Shown piece after piece: positions 27,841 to 36,625 of a stretch of DNA of 64,000 bases. The translations under genes were made by a program, and so were the position numbers. The notes below the pieces were generated by a model. That model was not told the origin of the DNA and searched no databases. It was given only the letters and a program-made list of their open reading frames with translations. Origin of the DNA: Cytophagales bacterium (GTDB taxonomy: Bacteria > Bacteroidota > Bacteroidia > Cytophagales > 172606-1). The stretch is from NCBI GenBank assembly GCA_030446715.1, contig JAUJMU010000005.1, forward strand, positions 329,709-393,708, in the 5' to 3' direction. Position 1 is the stretch's first letter, and each line of letters starts with the position of its first letter.

Positions 27841-28076
27841 TTGATACTTTTGTACCCGCCTGCCACTTATCCACAGGTGGCTCAATATCCCGCCGTTACC
27901 CCTGGCTCAACATCTCCGGTATACTCACCCATCACGCCAAGGCCAATTACTGTTACAGCTTTTTGTTGTGCCATAGAATTATTCCGGATTATATTATTTT
28001 CAGCTCAAAAATAGCAGGTAGCCTGCATTGTTATACCTTTACAACCAAATGTACGGTACTAACAAAAATGTAAGTA

Positions 28077-28436
28077 ATGGCAAAGATCAAAGAATCTTCC
28101 ACCAATTTCGGGAATAAGCAAACGCTCAGCAGTTGCTGTACCGAAGTTTATGCCATCAACCTGATTGGCGGACAATGGACTTTGGCCATATGTTGTGCCC
28201 TGGCCAACGGGAAGCTGCGTTTTGGCGAGTTGAAAAAAAGCATTCCCAACATCACCGAACGAATGCTGACGTTGCAGTTAAGGAAGATGGAAGCCAATAA
28301 GTTGGTAAAACGCATTGTATATGCTGAAGTGCCGCCCAGGGTAGAATACGAACTGACGAGAAGCGCTCAGGAACTAACCCCGATATTAAATCAACTGGAA
28401 GCTTGGGGCGAAAGGCACAAAATAATCGGGGAATGA
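28077..28436 (+). CDS. HxlR-family winged-helix transcription regulator
   Basis: The 119-residue protein matches the HxlR/MarR-like family: a Cys near the N-terminus (SSCCTEVYAINLIGGQWTLAI), LRFGELKKSIPNITERMLTLQLRKME as the recognition helix region, and VPPRVEYELTRSAQELTPILNQLEAWGE as the wing and dimer helix. Such regulators respond to redox or electrophile stress. It begins 150 bp after the IS21 right end and has no obvious partner gene, the next gene being convergent. Confidence 0.9.
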   Translation: MAKIKESSTNFGNKQTLSSCCTEVYAINLIGGQWTLAICCALANGKLRFGELKKSIPNITERMLTLQLRKMEANKLVKRIVYAEVPPRVEYELTRSAQELTPILNQLEAWGERHKIIGE

Positions 28437-28565
28437 ATAAATTACCAACGCCCAACAAAGGCTCGGCAATCATCCTACACTTAACATTGTTATTTGGACG
28501 GGCTTACTGTTTTAATCAACTCCTGTAATAAAGACAGAGCTGATTACACTACCATTTCTTTCAGG

Positions 28566-29663
28566 CTACTTTTTGTCTACTGCCAGTGGGCGAACCTGGT
28601 TTACCAGGGTTAGCAGCGTTTTGCCCGGTTCTTCCAGAAACATCAAATGGGCAGAGTGCTCAAACCAGACTCCCCTCTTAATGGGGGCATTTACGTTTTT
28701 TAGCCACTGCTCGGTCGGTTCGTTGGGAGTGGTATAGTCGTGCCGGCCCATGAACATGAATACAGGAACGGGAAAGCTTTTGACGTTGGTGAAGTTAACG
28801 TTCAGGAATTCTGGTAAAATGCGCCCTAGCGTAAAGAGGCTTCCCTGATCAATGGCTGCACTTTCTTTTTCTGAATATTCCGGCGAAAGCACGGGGGCGT
28901 TGAAAAAATAGGCCGAGTTGTTCCGGTAGGCGGTCAACCCCCCAAAGTACTGTGGCCATTTCCTGGCGATGATGATTCTTTCCCGGGTGATGGGTTTATC
29001 CCCCGGGTAAGGCGCAATGGATTGCAATTCTTTTAAAGCAGTATCATTCCTCAACCGGGTAGCTGTTGCAACACCGTAGTTGAAGCTCAGGCGTTCATTC
29101 TCCCTGGTGTTGATAATTTGCCCCATGCCTACGTAAGCATAAAACAAATCCGGTCTTTTCAGGACGGCTTTCATGGCAACAATCGTTCCCCAGCTGTGTG
29201 CCACCAGAATCACCTTCCGCTTGTTATACTTTTCTTTGATGAATTGGGTCAGTTGGATGGCATCGGTTACGTATTGCTCGATGTTGATGGTTTTCCCCAG
29301 GCCCGTGGTGTCATTGGCCAGGTAGGTTTTTCCGGAAGCCCTCTGGTCGTAATTGACTACGGTGAAGTATTCTTCAAGGGGTCTCTGGAACATCCACATC
29401 AGAGGGGAGACGGGAGAGGCCGGCCCGCCGTGTATAAACAAAATAACCGGATTGTTTTTATCCCGGCCCCTTACGTACACCCATTGCCTGATCCCGCCGA
29501 TGTCTGCCGTGTAGCTCTCCTGAACTCCGTTGGGAGTAACAATGGAGTCCAGATCTTTTATGACCTCTCTGGCTTTATCATATTTATCATTGGAATCTCT
29601 TTTTTGCCCAAAGGAAGTGATTGAGGCAGAAAACAACAGGATAATCAGGAAGATACTTTTCAT
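28566..29663 (-). CDS. Exported alpha/beta hydrolase, proline iminopeptidase-like (S33)
   Basis: The 365-residue protein has a signal peptide (MKSIFLIILLFSASITSFGQ). Family S33 features are IHGGPASPVSPLMW (oxyanion hole), YDQRASGKT, the nucleophile elbow LVAHSWGTIV, a likely acid in GRHDYTTPNEP, and the catalytic His in HSAHLMFLEEPG. It probably removes N-terminal residues from peptides or hydrolyses small esters in the periplasm. Confidence 0.88.
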   Translation of the reverse strand: MKSIFLIILLFSASITSFGQKRDSNDKYDKAREVIKDLDSIVTPNGVQESYTADIGGIRQWVYVRGRDKNNPVILFIHGGPASPVSPLMWMFQRPLEEYFTVVNYDQRASGKTYLANDTTGLGKTINIEQYVTDAIQLTQFIKEKYNKRKVILVAHSWGTIVAMKAVLKRPDLFYAYVGMGQIINTRENERLSFNYGVATATRLRNDTALKELQSIAPYPGDKPITRERIIIARKWPQYFGGLTAYRNNSAYFFNAPVLSPEYSEKESAAIDQGSLFTLGRILPEFLNVNFTNVKSFPVPVFMFMGRHDYTTPNEPTEQWLKNVNAPIKRGVWFEHSAHLMFLEEPGKTLLTLVNQVRPLAVDKK

Positions 29664-29718
29664 TTAATGCCGGTTAACGGTTCATTGTTTCTCTTTTGGC
29701 CCCTTGTTGGCTATCGGG

Positions 29719-29945
29719 TTAGTTGCTGTATAAACAAAATTCTTCCCGGCTACCCGGGAAATCAACTGTCCTGATGAAGGTAAGCCCGATTTTTTCCAGC
29801 AGCCGGATTGAATTTTTATTATCTGGCAACGTAACAGCCCACATCGTGGAAATCCCCAACCGGTCTCTGGCAAAAGACAAGGTGGCACTGCCTTCCAGAG
29901 CCGAAAGTAAGTCAATCACCGGGTAAGCACTATCTCCTGCGGCAA
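29719..29945 (-). pseudogene. GNAT acetyltransferase C-terminal fragment
   Basis: The frame DSAYPVIDLLSALEGSAT..., MWAVTLPDNKNSIRLLEKIG, TFIRTVDFPG is the C-terminal third of a RimJ/RimL-type GNAT; the N-S-x-R-L-L-E-K-x-G segment is diagnostic. The head has been replaced by the IS701-type fragment that abuts it at about 29940. Confidence 0.75.
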
Positions 29946-30560
29946 TTACTTTTTCTCTCAGGTAACCATCGTTTTACTTGCAGGAGCATCTGCCGAGCCC
30001 AGCCGGTTATCTTTTTATGTCTTTTCCCTTCCTGTTGATTATACCGTTCACCGGGAGCCGGTACCGAGAGAAAGGGCAGTGCCCGGATTCTATTGGCCCA
30101 ACTCACTGGCACTAACAGCATAAGGCTAATCCAGCGTAAACCACTGCTTTTGACAAAATGCGAACCACTGCTTCGCACACTGTCCCGGTAGATGCCTCTT
30201 TGCCTGATCATCTTGCCCCAACGTCGTTCCAGAGTTTCATCAATGCCGATGATAACTTCTCCTGCCGGTAGAAAGCAAGCCGGCAAGAGCAGAAGCAAAA
30301 CACGGGCAGCGGCTAAAGCTGACCACTCCACCAGACTCAGCACCCGGTGATATTTATGAAATCTTTTCTCCTCACTCAGTCCCATAATCCGTAACACTGA
30401 ACTCACCGTTCGTTTGCCTGGTGCCGGAATGGCTCCCGTTACTGATACTTTCACATGTGCAAACACTCGTTTGGAAAACAACTCCTGAAAGGGTAGTATT
30501 ACTCCTGAGAACTCCTGGCAGCATAAACAGGGTACAGCTTGTTTGGCGATAAGCGTATAC
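29930..30560 (-). pseudogene. IS701-type DDE transposase fragment
   Basis: The minus strand encodes FQELFSKRVFAHVKVSVTGA, IPAPGKRTVSSVLRIMGLSE and IIGIDETLERRWGKMIRQRG, then LRWISLMLLVPVSWANRIRA, a pattern of IS701-like transposases with the first catalytic Asp in GIDETLERRWG. The frame is open upstream to a TAG near 30560 with no clear ATG. The C-terminal two thirds are missing after WLPERK at about 29950. Confidence 0.8.
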
Positions 30561-30627
30561 TAGTTACCGCTCCAGGGGTTCTTTTTTGTATTATTTCTCC
30601 TCCTTAAATGCGAAAGTCGAGCTGAGA

Positions 30628-31547
30628 GTCTATCCGAAAACTGGGAGAGAATGGTAATTTTGAAAGACACGACTCAAACAAAACACCATCTCCATGAAGC
30701 CATCGGAACGTGAAAGTACGGTAAACCCGATCTGTTTACCAACAGAAGAACTATGGCTGGCCCTCCAGCCGCTTTTGCCAGCCGAAAAACCAAAACCACG
30801 GGGAGGCAGAAGGAGGGTGGATGATTACAAACTGTTTCAGGCCATGTTCTACGTGCTCAGAACCGGTATTCAGTGGCAGGCGCTGCCCCGGCAGTTAGCC
30901 GCCTGTTCTACTGCCCATGACCGTTATCAGGAGTGGGTAAAGGCAGGGGTGTTTTATCAACTCTGGCACCCTGGTCTGATGCACAATCAGGTGGAAGGGA
31001 ATCCGGACCGGGAGTGGCAATGCATAGACTCTGCTTCCGGCAAAGCTCCCCCGGGAGGACAAGACGCAGGGCCTGATCCAACCCACAGAGGCAAAGGAGG
31101 CACCAAAAGACACATTCTTACCCAGGCCCGCGGCTTACCAATCGCCCTGACGGTAACCGGTGCCAATGTGCATGACAAGAAGCAGGTGAAACCCCTGCCG
31201 GATAGCATGCCCCTGCTGCCACCTTTGCCTGATGAGGAAAATCCGCAGCACTTCCGTGCTGACAAGGGCTACGATTATGAGGACATCCGTACAATCATCT
31301 TTTTGTTTCTTTACCAGGATCACATCAAGGCCCGGGGAGAAGAAAAACAGGAACTTAAAACGCCTGGTTACAGAGCCAGAAGACGGGTCTGTGAGAGAAC
31401 CCACAGTTGGATGAACCGCTTCCGGCGTATCCTGATCCGATGGGAAAAGAAGGTGGACAACTATCTGGCCTTTCTTCACCTTGCCTGTGCCCATATCGTC
31501 TGGAAAAATTGCACTCTTGCCGATCCTTTCCAGGTTTTCGGATAGAC
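30628..31547 (+). mobile_element. IS5-type element, copy 2, complete
   Basis: The ends are GTCTATCCGAAAAC at 30628-30641 and its exact inverse at 31534-31547, flanking one transposase gene; length about 920 bp. A clear target-site duplication is not visible. Both copies in the window have TGAGA just outside the transposase-proximal end, so the true tip may lie a few bases further out. Confidence 0.9.
30694..31545 (+). CDS. IS5-family transposase (full length)
   Basis: The 283-residue protein has the N-terminal IS5 DUF4096-like region (CLPTEELWLALQPLLPAEKP, RRRVDDYKLFQAMFYVLRTG), first Asp in QCIDSASGKAPPGG, second in FRADKGYDYEDIR, and the Glu segment RRVCERTHSWMNRFRRILIR. The catalytic triad appears complete and there is no frameshift, so this copy could be active. 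No hairpin insertion of the kind seen in the IS21 and IS3 elements is present. Confidence 0.93.
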   Translation: MKPSERESTVNPICLPTEELWLALQPLLPAEKPKPRGGRRRVDDYKLFQAMFYVLRTGIQWQALPRQLAACSTAHDRYQEWVKAGVFYQLWHPGLMHNQVEGNPDREWQCIDSASGKAPPGGQDAGPDPTHRGKGGTKRHILTQARGLPIALTVTGANVHDKKQVKPLPDSMPLLPPLPDEENPQHFRADKGYDYEDIRTIIFLFLYQDHIKARGEEKQELKTPGYRARRRVCERTHSWMNRFRRILIRWEKKVDNYLAFLHLACAHIVWKNCTLADPFQVFG

Positions 31548-31709
31548 ACTAAGTACTGTTCAGATTCAGGAAAGGAAAGCAGAAAGGTTATACCTGGGGT
31601 ACAGTATCACCTTTTGGGTGTACTTGATCAAGCCTCCATTTACCTGTTCTGCTTTCGGTTTCGTTACTTACAAAATTGCACTTTCTGCTGTTGCCTCTAA
31701 GATATGAGA

Positions 31710-32320
31710 TCAAGCCCTGGTTTGAGGTCCGCCTATGCCGTCCATGGAAACCCGGATGTTTTGATCCAGCAGCGTGTCCACAAACGCATCACTGGTGAAC
31801 TGCACTCCCTGATCAGTGTTAAATATGTTGGGCCTGCCGAACCGCTCAAGGGCTGTCAGCAAAGCCTTCACGCAAAAACCGCTTTCCATGCTGTTGGACA
31901 ACTCCCAGGAGAGCACGTATCTTGAATACCGGACCTCCGCTGTTCAGGATGTGCAGGTCCATCCATTACCGCTACCAGGTAGAGAAACCCGTTCTTCATA
32001 GGAATTTAAGTAATATCGGTGGACCACACCTGATTGATGAGCATGTTTCTGAGCAGGTAAGAGTACTTCTTATGGGCTTTATTGGCCTTACTCAAATCGG
32101 GCTTGGGATAGATGGCCACGAGTCCCATCAGCCGCCCGAGCCTTCTTACCCGCTTTTCATTTACCATCTCCCCCTGCCTCCTCAGCAACTCGTTCATCAT
32201 CCGGTAACCGGCAAAAGGCGTCTTGAGGTACTGCTCATCAATCTTGCGCATCAACTGCAGGTTCTGCTCACTTTCCCCTTTGGGCTGGTAATACAGCCCT
32301 GATTTGTGCAAAGACGACAA
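31710..32320 (-). pseudogene. IS3-type transposase OrfB, nonsense mutation plus hairpin insertion
   Basis: The frame starts SSLHKSGLYYQPKGESEQN and continues TPFAGYRMMNELLRRQGEMV (HTH_21-like) to NQVWSTDIT with the first catalytic Asp. A TAA then replaces the expected Tyr codon; reading on gives IPMKNGFLYLVAVMD, then a 30-nt insertion, then YSRYVLSWELSNSMESG in a shifted frame and NTDQGVQFTSDAF with the second Asp. The final Glu region is gone. Confidence 0.85.
31931..31960 (-). repeat. Hairpin insertion E in the IS3-type orfB (GGACCT...AGGTCC)
   Basis: 30 nt; on the coding strand the outer stem is GGACCT/AGGTCC and the inner stem CTG/CAG around AA. It falls between codons for VAVMD and the conserved (W)YSRYVLSW; substituting one base (as TGG for Trp) restores the frame, net +29, exactly as for insertion B in the unrelated IS21 element. 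Confidence 0.85.
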
Positions 32321-32351
32321 CTCGCACTGACGGCTCAGGGAAAAGGGCCTT

Positions 32352-32573
32352 TCAGGCCGGTTTACACAGTCCTGCCTTACGGCTCCTGGAAGCGTTGATA
32401 TTTTTTTTGAGCCACTCCAACTCTACTTGTAACTTGCCGATCTGCTCGTAGAGCCGGCTTCGCTCTTCATCAAAAGCCTGTTTTTCTTCCTGACCCGTAC
32501 CTGACTCCTGAAAAATGCTGCTTGCCGAACCCAGCAGCAGCCCTTTCCAGGTGGAGATCTGATCGGGATGCAA
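32352..32573 (-). pseudogene. IS3-type OrfA fragment
   Basis: HPDQISTWKGLLLGSASSIF followed by a coiled coil (RSRLYEQIGKLQVELEWLKK) is the typical C-terminal half of an IS3 OrfA. The part upstream (32573-32700) can be partly read as EVALAR...SQLYPAQQFNLHPDQIS but in broken frames, so no complete OrfA remains. OrfB lies in a different frame, as expected for the programmed frameshift in this family. Confidence 0.75.
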
Positions 32574-32930
32574 ATTGAATTGCTGGGCGGGATAAAGCTG
32601 CTAACTAATTTCTGCTTGAGGGCTGCCGTACCGGACCAGCACGTGCCAGAGCAACTTCAACCTGGAATTGCTCCCTTTTCCTGTAAACATAATCTCTTTT
32701 TCGTTTTTCCGGCAGCAAAAAAACTGCCGGGAACCCTGGCTTACACACCGCTTTGTTCTTCCAGCTAGGCCAGCTTAATCTCAAGAATAATCCGCAGCAG
32801 GCTAATTACCTCCCTAACCGCTAACAAGAATAACCCGTATAATTACAATGCAGGTGAGTTATCTCAGATTGGATGAAGCGATAGTAAAAATGCTCACAGA
32901 AGGGATAAAAGATTGAATTTGCACAGCTCT

Positions 32931-33725
32931 ATGCTATTAGATGCAGGAAAGTATTATGGCAATACAGTCAAAGAATTGGAACTTGACCATTTTAACCTGA
33001 CGCTGACGGTGTACCGGCCAGGAGAGACCGTGCCCAAACACACCCATGAAAATTCTTATCTGAGTCTGCTACTTGCAGGAAGCTATTCGGAAGAAGGGGG
33101 CAAGCTCCAGCATATTTTGAAAGCGGGGAATTCCATATTCCGTTCTTCAGTACATGAACATACCAACACTTTTGGTAAGGTCACCGGAAAATGCTTTAAC
33201 CTGGAGATAAAATCGGATACTAGCCACGTCCTCGACCCTTGGCTACCAAAGGATAGGTCTTTTACCCTTAAGCATCCGCTACTGGAGCTCTACCGGCTCT
33301 ACTACCTCTTTCTCCAAACGAGCTCATCTGATACCCTGGATCTGCTTTCATTTGAGGTAATTTCCCAGCTTACCCAAACCCAGCGTACGGAAAAACATGG
33401 TAAAGCCGTCTGGATTAGTCAGGTGAAGGAACTCATTCATGATACCCCCGAAAAGCAACACCGCCTGGAAGAAATAGCCCATCTGGTAAAGGTGCATCCC
33501 GTGTATCTGGTGCGGAAGTTTAAAGAAAAAACCGGACTCCGGCTTTGGGAATACATTACCAGAGTCCGTTTGGAAAAATCGGCTATCCGGATTATCACTG
33601 GAGAAATGAATCTGACGCAGGTCGCCTACGATTGCGGCTTTTACGACCAAAGTCATTTTTCGCGCAGCTTTAAGGCTTACTTTGGCACTTCACCGAATCA
33701 GTTTAGGAAAGTACTCAGGGGTTAA
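32931..33725 (+). CDS. AraC-family transcription regulator
   Basis: The 264-residue protein has an N-terminal cupin (VYRPGETVPKHTHENSYLSL) that may bind a small ligand and a C-terminal AraC double helix-turn-helix (HRLEEIAHLVKVHPVYLVRKFKEKTG; MNLTQVAYDCGFYDQSHFSRSFKAYFGTSPNQFRK). The ATG at 32931 is chosen; a TTG at 32913 is also in frame. The gene 62 bp downstream in the same direction is the likely target or operon partner. Confidence 0.9.
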   Translation: MLLDAGKYYGNTVKELELDHFNLTLTVYRPGETVPKHTHENSYLSLLLAGSYSEEGGKLQHILKAGNSIFRSSVHEHTNTFGKVTGKCFNLEIKSDTSHVLDPWLPKDRSFTLKHPLLELYRLYYLFLQTSSSDTLDLLSFEVISQLTQTQRTEKHGKAVWISQVKELIHDTPEKQHRLEEIAHLVKVHPVYLVRKFKEKTGLRLWEYITRVRLEKSAIRIITGEMNLTQVAYDCGFYDQSHFSRSFKAYFGTSPNQFRKVLRG

Positions 33726-33787
33726 TCAGGTACAAGTTTATCGTTATGCCTTCCTTTTTATTTGCATTTCTATCAGACTGAAGTGCA

Positions 33788-35674
33788 ATGAAGAAACTAG
33801 CTTGCCTCTGCGTGGTACTGATCCAGCTCTGGGGTAATTGCCTTGCCCAGCAGCCGGAAATATCCCTGGAAAAAGCCGAACGGTTATTCAACGGGTTAAA
33901 CCTTAGCGGATCCCGCAAAGTCTTATTGGCCTTGCTGGAAACAGATACCTTACCAGCGAAAACACGGGCCGGTGCACTTATATATCTAGCCCGGCAGAAT
34001 TGGAAGTTTTTCCGAAATTATGACCAGGCAGCCCGCCGGCTGGATAGTGCTGTCACACTTAAGGTGTTGCCCCATCGCTCCTGGCTCCTGCGCAGCCGAA
34101 TCGAAAGGGAGAAGGGAAATTATTCCGCTGGCCTTATGGCCGCCGAAAAAACACTAATCTACGCCCAATCAGAGCAGGAAAAGATCAATGGGCAGATTGC
34201 TTACGCAGCTACTGTTTATGATTGGTCCTTATTCAAGCTTGCGCAAAAGACGGCACCCGATTCGGCGTTACTCCGAAAGGGAGCTCAGCAACTAGAAAAT
34301 ATACTTCAACTGATACCGGTTCACGCCGAGGCGGCCAAGCTACTGTTGGGCACGGCCATCCTGCGGCAAAACGGTAAACAAGCCCTACGGGCATGGCTGT
34401 CTTATTTCCATTTCGTTTCTGCCGATAGTGCCAATGCCCATCTGCATACGCCGGCACAAACCTTGAGTAAAATAATGCCCCGCTGGAAAGGCAATACCTT
34501 ATCTGCATGGGAAACCAAGCAGATGTGCAGCGCGTTGGCAGCTTCTGGTTTTTATACCTACGCGGCTCTTGCCGCAACTACCTTAAGCCAGAAAGCAATT
34601 CGCTCCGATTCTAGTCTTCTGGCAATTGTCCTGTATGCTGACTATCTGAAAACAGTAGAAAAGCAAACCCAGGAGTATTACCGGGCAGTGGCACTGGGGC
34701 AGGGAGAGGAAAAAGAATTTGTTCAGGCGTTAGAAAAAAACAGCATCATGTTGTTAGAGAAGCTGAAGTTACCCCAAAAAGGGAAGTTTGAATTTTCGGA
34801 TTTCCTCGCCGTGATGGAGCCCCGCTTTGGAACAGCAGGCTACTTAGGGAAAACCTCCGCTTTTGGCGGGCAAGAACTTGCTTTGGGACACGTAGTAAAC
34901 CGCCAAACAAAAGTAGTTCATCAATACGGTTATGAAGGCAAGTTAACCTTCACCCAACTGGACCTGATGATTTCCAACGGATATAAAACCTGGTTTACGG
35001 AGGTGGCAGGCAATGGTGGCTGGTCAAGCGGGGATAACATTGTTCAGATCCGGTCCCGGTATCTGGATGAGCCGGCAGAAGCCTGGTATATGATCAGGGA
35101 TAGCAGCACCCGAAGCGAGAAGGAAGCATTGATTAAAAATACATTGATGGATCCTGCCGTAACTGATACGGCTGCGATCCTGGAAGGACTTTCGGCAAAG
35201 CTACGACTGGATGCCTTAGACCAATTGTACTCCCGCTTGTACGAGCAGGGGGTGCGAGGAAACCAGTTACGCGCTCAGTTCCTGACCACCTTTGAAAAGC
35301 TACTGCTGAATGCTTCCATATTTGCACACGAAGGCAGGCATAGTATTGACCAAATCTATTTTTCGGCAGAATTCGAAAAAGCAAGCCTTGCTGAACGGGA
35401 ATACCGCGCCAAACTCTCAGAAATTGTTTTTTCGGGGTTCCCCAAATTCATTCTCAGCATGTTGGTAAATAAAATCGGGGAATCAGGCCATGGTCAGGCC
35501 AATCGAAAAATTATCAAAACCGCTACGGAATGGCTGTCTACCCATTCCAAACAGGTGGCCGGTTACAAGTCAAGCCAGGAGCCACTAAAACAAATCTACC
35601 GGCTAACCGCTGAACAAATCAAAAGCTGCTACCAATCGGCTGATCCGTTATTTGAGGGAATATCAAGTAGGTGA
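33788..35674 (+). CDS. Exported TPR-like protein with an HExxH metallopeptidase motif
   Basis: The 628-residue protein begins with a signal peptide (MKKLACLCVVLIQLWGNCLA). Residues 25-320 are all-helical, with repeated A-x-x-A/L patterns suggestive of TPR-like repeats. Near residue 515 is FAHEGRHSIDQIYF, an H-E-x-x-H zinc site, followed after about 20 residues by LAEREYRAKLSEIVF, whose Glu residues could give the third ligand. LDLMISNGYKTWFTEVAGNG lies in between. I do not recognise a named family; a periplasmic or surface peptidase is the best reading. It follows an AraC gene. Confidence 0.65.
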   Translation: MKKLACLCVVLIQLWGNCLAQQPEISLEKAERLFNGLNLSGSRKVLLALLETDTLPAKTRAGALIYLARQNWKFFRNYDQAARRLDSAVTLKVLPHRSWLLRSRIEREKGNYSAGLMAAEKTLIYAQSEQEKINGQIAYAATVYDWSLFKLAQKTAPDSALLRKGAQQLENILQLIPVHAEAAKLLLGTAILRQNGKQALRAWLSYFHFVSADSANAHLHTPAQTLSKIMPRWKGNTLSAWETKQMCSALAASGFYTYAALAATTLSQKAIRSDSSLLAIVLYADYLKTVEKQTQEYYRAVALGQGEEKEFVQALEKNSIMLLEKLKLPQKGKFEFSDFLAVMEPRFGTAGYLGKTSAFGGQELALGHVVNRQTKVVHQYGYEGKLTFTQLDLMISNGYKTWFTEVAGNGGWSSGDNIVQIRSRYLDEPAEAWYMIRDSSTRSEKEALIKNTLMDPAVTDTAAILEGLSAKLRLDALDQLYSRLYEQGVRGNQLRAQFLTTFEKLLLNASIFAHEGRHSIDQIYFSAEFEKASLAEREYRAKLSEIVFSGFPKFILSMLVNKIGESGHGQANRKIIKTATEWLSTHSKQVAGYKSSQEPLKQIYRLTAEQIKSCYQSADPLFEGISSR

Positions 35675-35720
35675 ATTTTGAAGCAGCAGCTTGCCAACTT
35701 GAGTTTTGGCTGAGGACCCT

Positions 35721-36386
35721 TTATACTTTAAACGAAATTATAACTTGGCTCGCGGCGAAGATGTCTTCCAATATCGCCAGTGTCCCCCTTTCGGCCGGGT
35801 TGCGGTGGGAATCCAGGTACGAGAAAGTACACCGTCCGCACACGACCGGCTTGAGCACCAGGTAGCACGAGCCGAAGCGGGGGGCCGGACCATCGGGGTG
35901 GCGCAAAAGGTCCAGGGCGCCGTACTTGGGCCTTTCGGCAGCAGCAATGCCCGTTGCCGCGTACCCGCCCCCAAACAACTGATTCTCCCATACATCTCTG
36001 GGCCCACCCCGGTGAGGCGAAAGCTTGCCGCTTGAAACCCCGGTTTCGGACTGGTTCCGGTAGTGACCGCACTCGGGCAGGGACTGGGTTACGCTGCGCC
36101 CCTGGTTGTCGAGCCGGTCGGGGTGAAAATGGAGTACCGCCCTCCCGTAGATTCTTATGGCCCATAAGGTATGTGCTACCTGGGCCGGCGTTGCGTTGCA
36201 CATGGCCCGTACTTCTTCAATGGCTTCCCTTGCCTGCTCCCTGCGGCCCAAAGCGTACTTCTCTACGTATGTAATGGCGGCTTGTTGGGCAGGTGTCAAG
36301 TGCATGACTGATCTCATTTGGGGGCAGGTTTCGCAGCGCTTCCAGTGCTCATAGTACGGGAGAACTGACCCAAAGGTATTCCACAA
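35721..36386 (-). CDS. DUF3626-type protein, probably C-terminally shortened
   Basis: The 221-residue frame has the DUF3626 pattern: LTPAQQAAITYVEKYA, then a nucleotide- or metal-site-like LHFHPDRLDNQG, then GHYRNQSETGVSSGKLS, WENQLFGGGYAATG, RPKYGALDLLRHPDGPAPRF and GSCYLVLKPVVCGRCTFSYL. Family members are usually longer; the frame here ends in ILEDIFAASQVIISFKV soon after the last conserved block. The start is uncertain (36386, 36317 or 36305). Function of the family is unknown. Confidence 0.7.
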   Translation of the reverse strand: MWNTFGSVLPYYEHWKRCETCPQMRSVMHLTPAQQAAITYVEKYALGRREQAREAIEEVRAMCNATPAQVAHTLWAIRIYGRAVLHFHPDRLDNQGRSVTQSLPECGHYRNQSETGVSSGKLSPHRGGPRDVWENQLFGGGYAATGIAAAERPKYGALDLLRHPDGPAPRFGSCYLVLKPVVCGRCTFSYLDSHRNPAERGTLAILEDIFAASQVIISFKV

Positions 36387-36625
36387 AGTTATGCCTATTT
36401 ACCATTGGTTTGTAGATCTGCTCGGTGTACCGTCCGTCCGGCTCCTCGGCGGACGCTGCAGCGAAGGTATCCTCCCCTTGGTGGGTCAAGTCTTCAGCCC
36501 TTACAATAGCCAGGTGACTTACCCGGGCAGGCCGGGCGTCCACTTGCTCATTGACTTGTTTAATCGGCCGATTGTGCTGCATCACCTGATAACCTAAGCT
36601 CTTTCCCCAACTCCAAAGGGTACTT
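36387..36625. other. Unassigned stretch downstream of the AraC gene
   Basis: The minus strand is open in one frame (GYQVMQHNRPIKQVNEQVDA, RVSHLAIVRAEDLTHQGEDT, PDGRYTEQIYKPMVNRHNF) and looks coding in composition, but has no start of its own and I cannot assign a family. It may be a gene scrap. Confidence 0.35.

Larger units (their letters stand above)
25167..27927 (+). mobile_element. IS21-type insertion sequence (2.76 kb)
   Basis: The element carries istA and istB in order. Its ends are TGAGCATAC at 25167-25175 and GTATACTCA at 27919-27927 (inverted, one mismatch). As usual for IS21-type elements there are internal end repeats: TTGAGCCA-like copies near 25183 and 25235 on the left and at about 27880 and 27900 on the right. 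No target duplication is seen, consistent with a deletion beside it. Several hairpin insertions interrupt its genes (see separate entries). Confidence 0.9.
31704..32700 (-). mobile_element. IS3-type element remnant
   Basis: orfA (helix-turn-helix/coiled coil) and orfB (DDE integrase core) fragments are in order on the minus strand, but orfB ends after the second catalytic region and orfA is scrambled at its 5' end. No terminal inverted repeats could be identified. It lies directly beside IS5 copy 2, which may have caused the truncation. Confidence 0.75.

Noticed and set aside
25167-27927. Target-site duplication of the IS21-type element
   Set aside because: Bases outside the two ends do not match each other; adjacent deletion is the simpler reading.
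31720-31745. Possible further GGACC hairpin at the truncated end of the IS3-type orfB
   Set aside because: One GGACCT arm is present but no matching GGTCC arm, and the flanking transposase is already truncated.
35886-35912. GGACC...GGTCC pair inside the DUF3626 gene
   Set aside because: Here the bases encode conserved DUF3626 residues (LDLLRHPDGP) without a frame break and no inner stem is seen, so it is not counted with the hairpin insertions.
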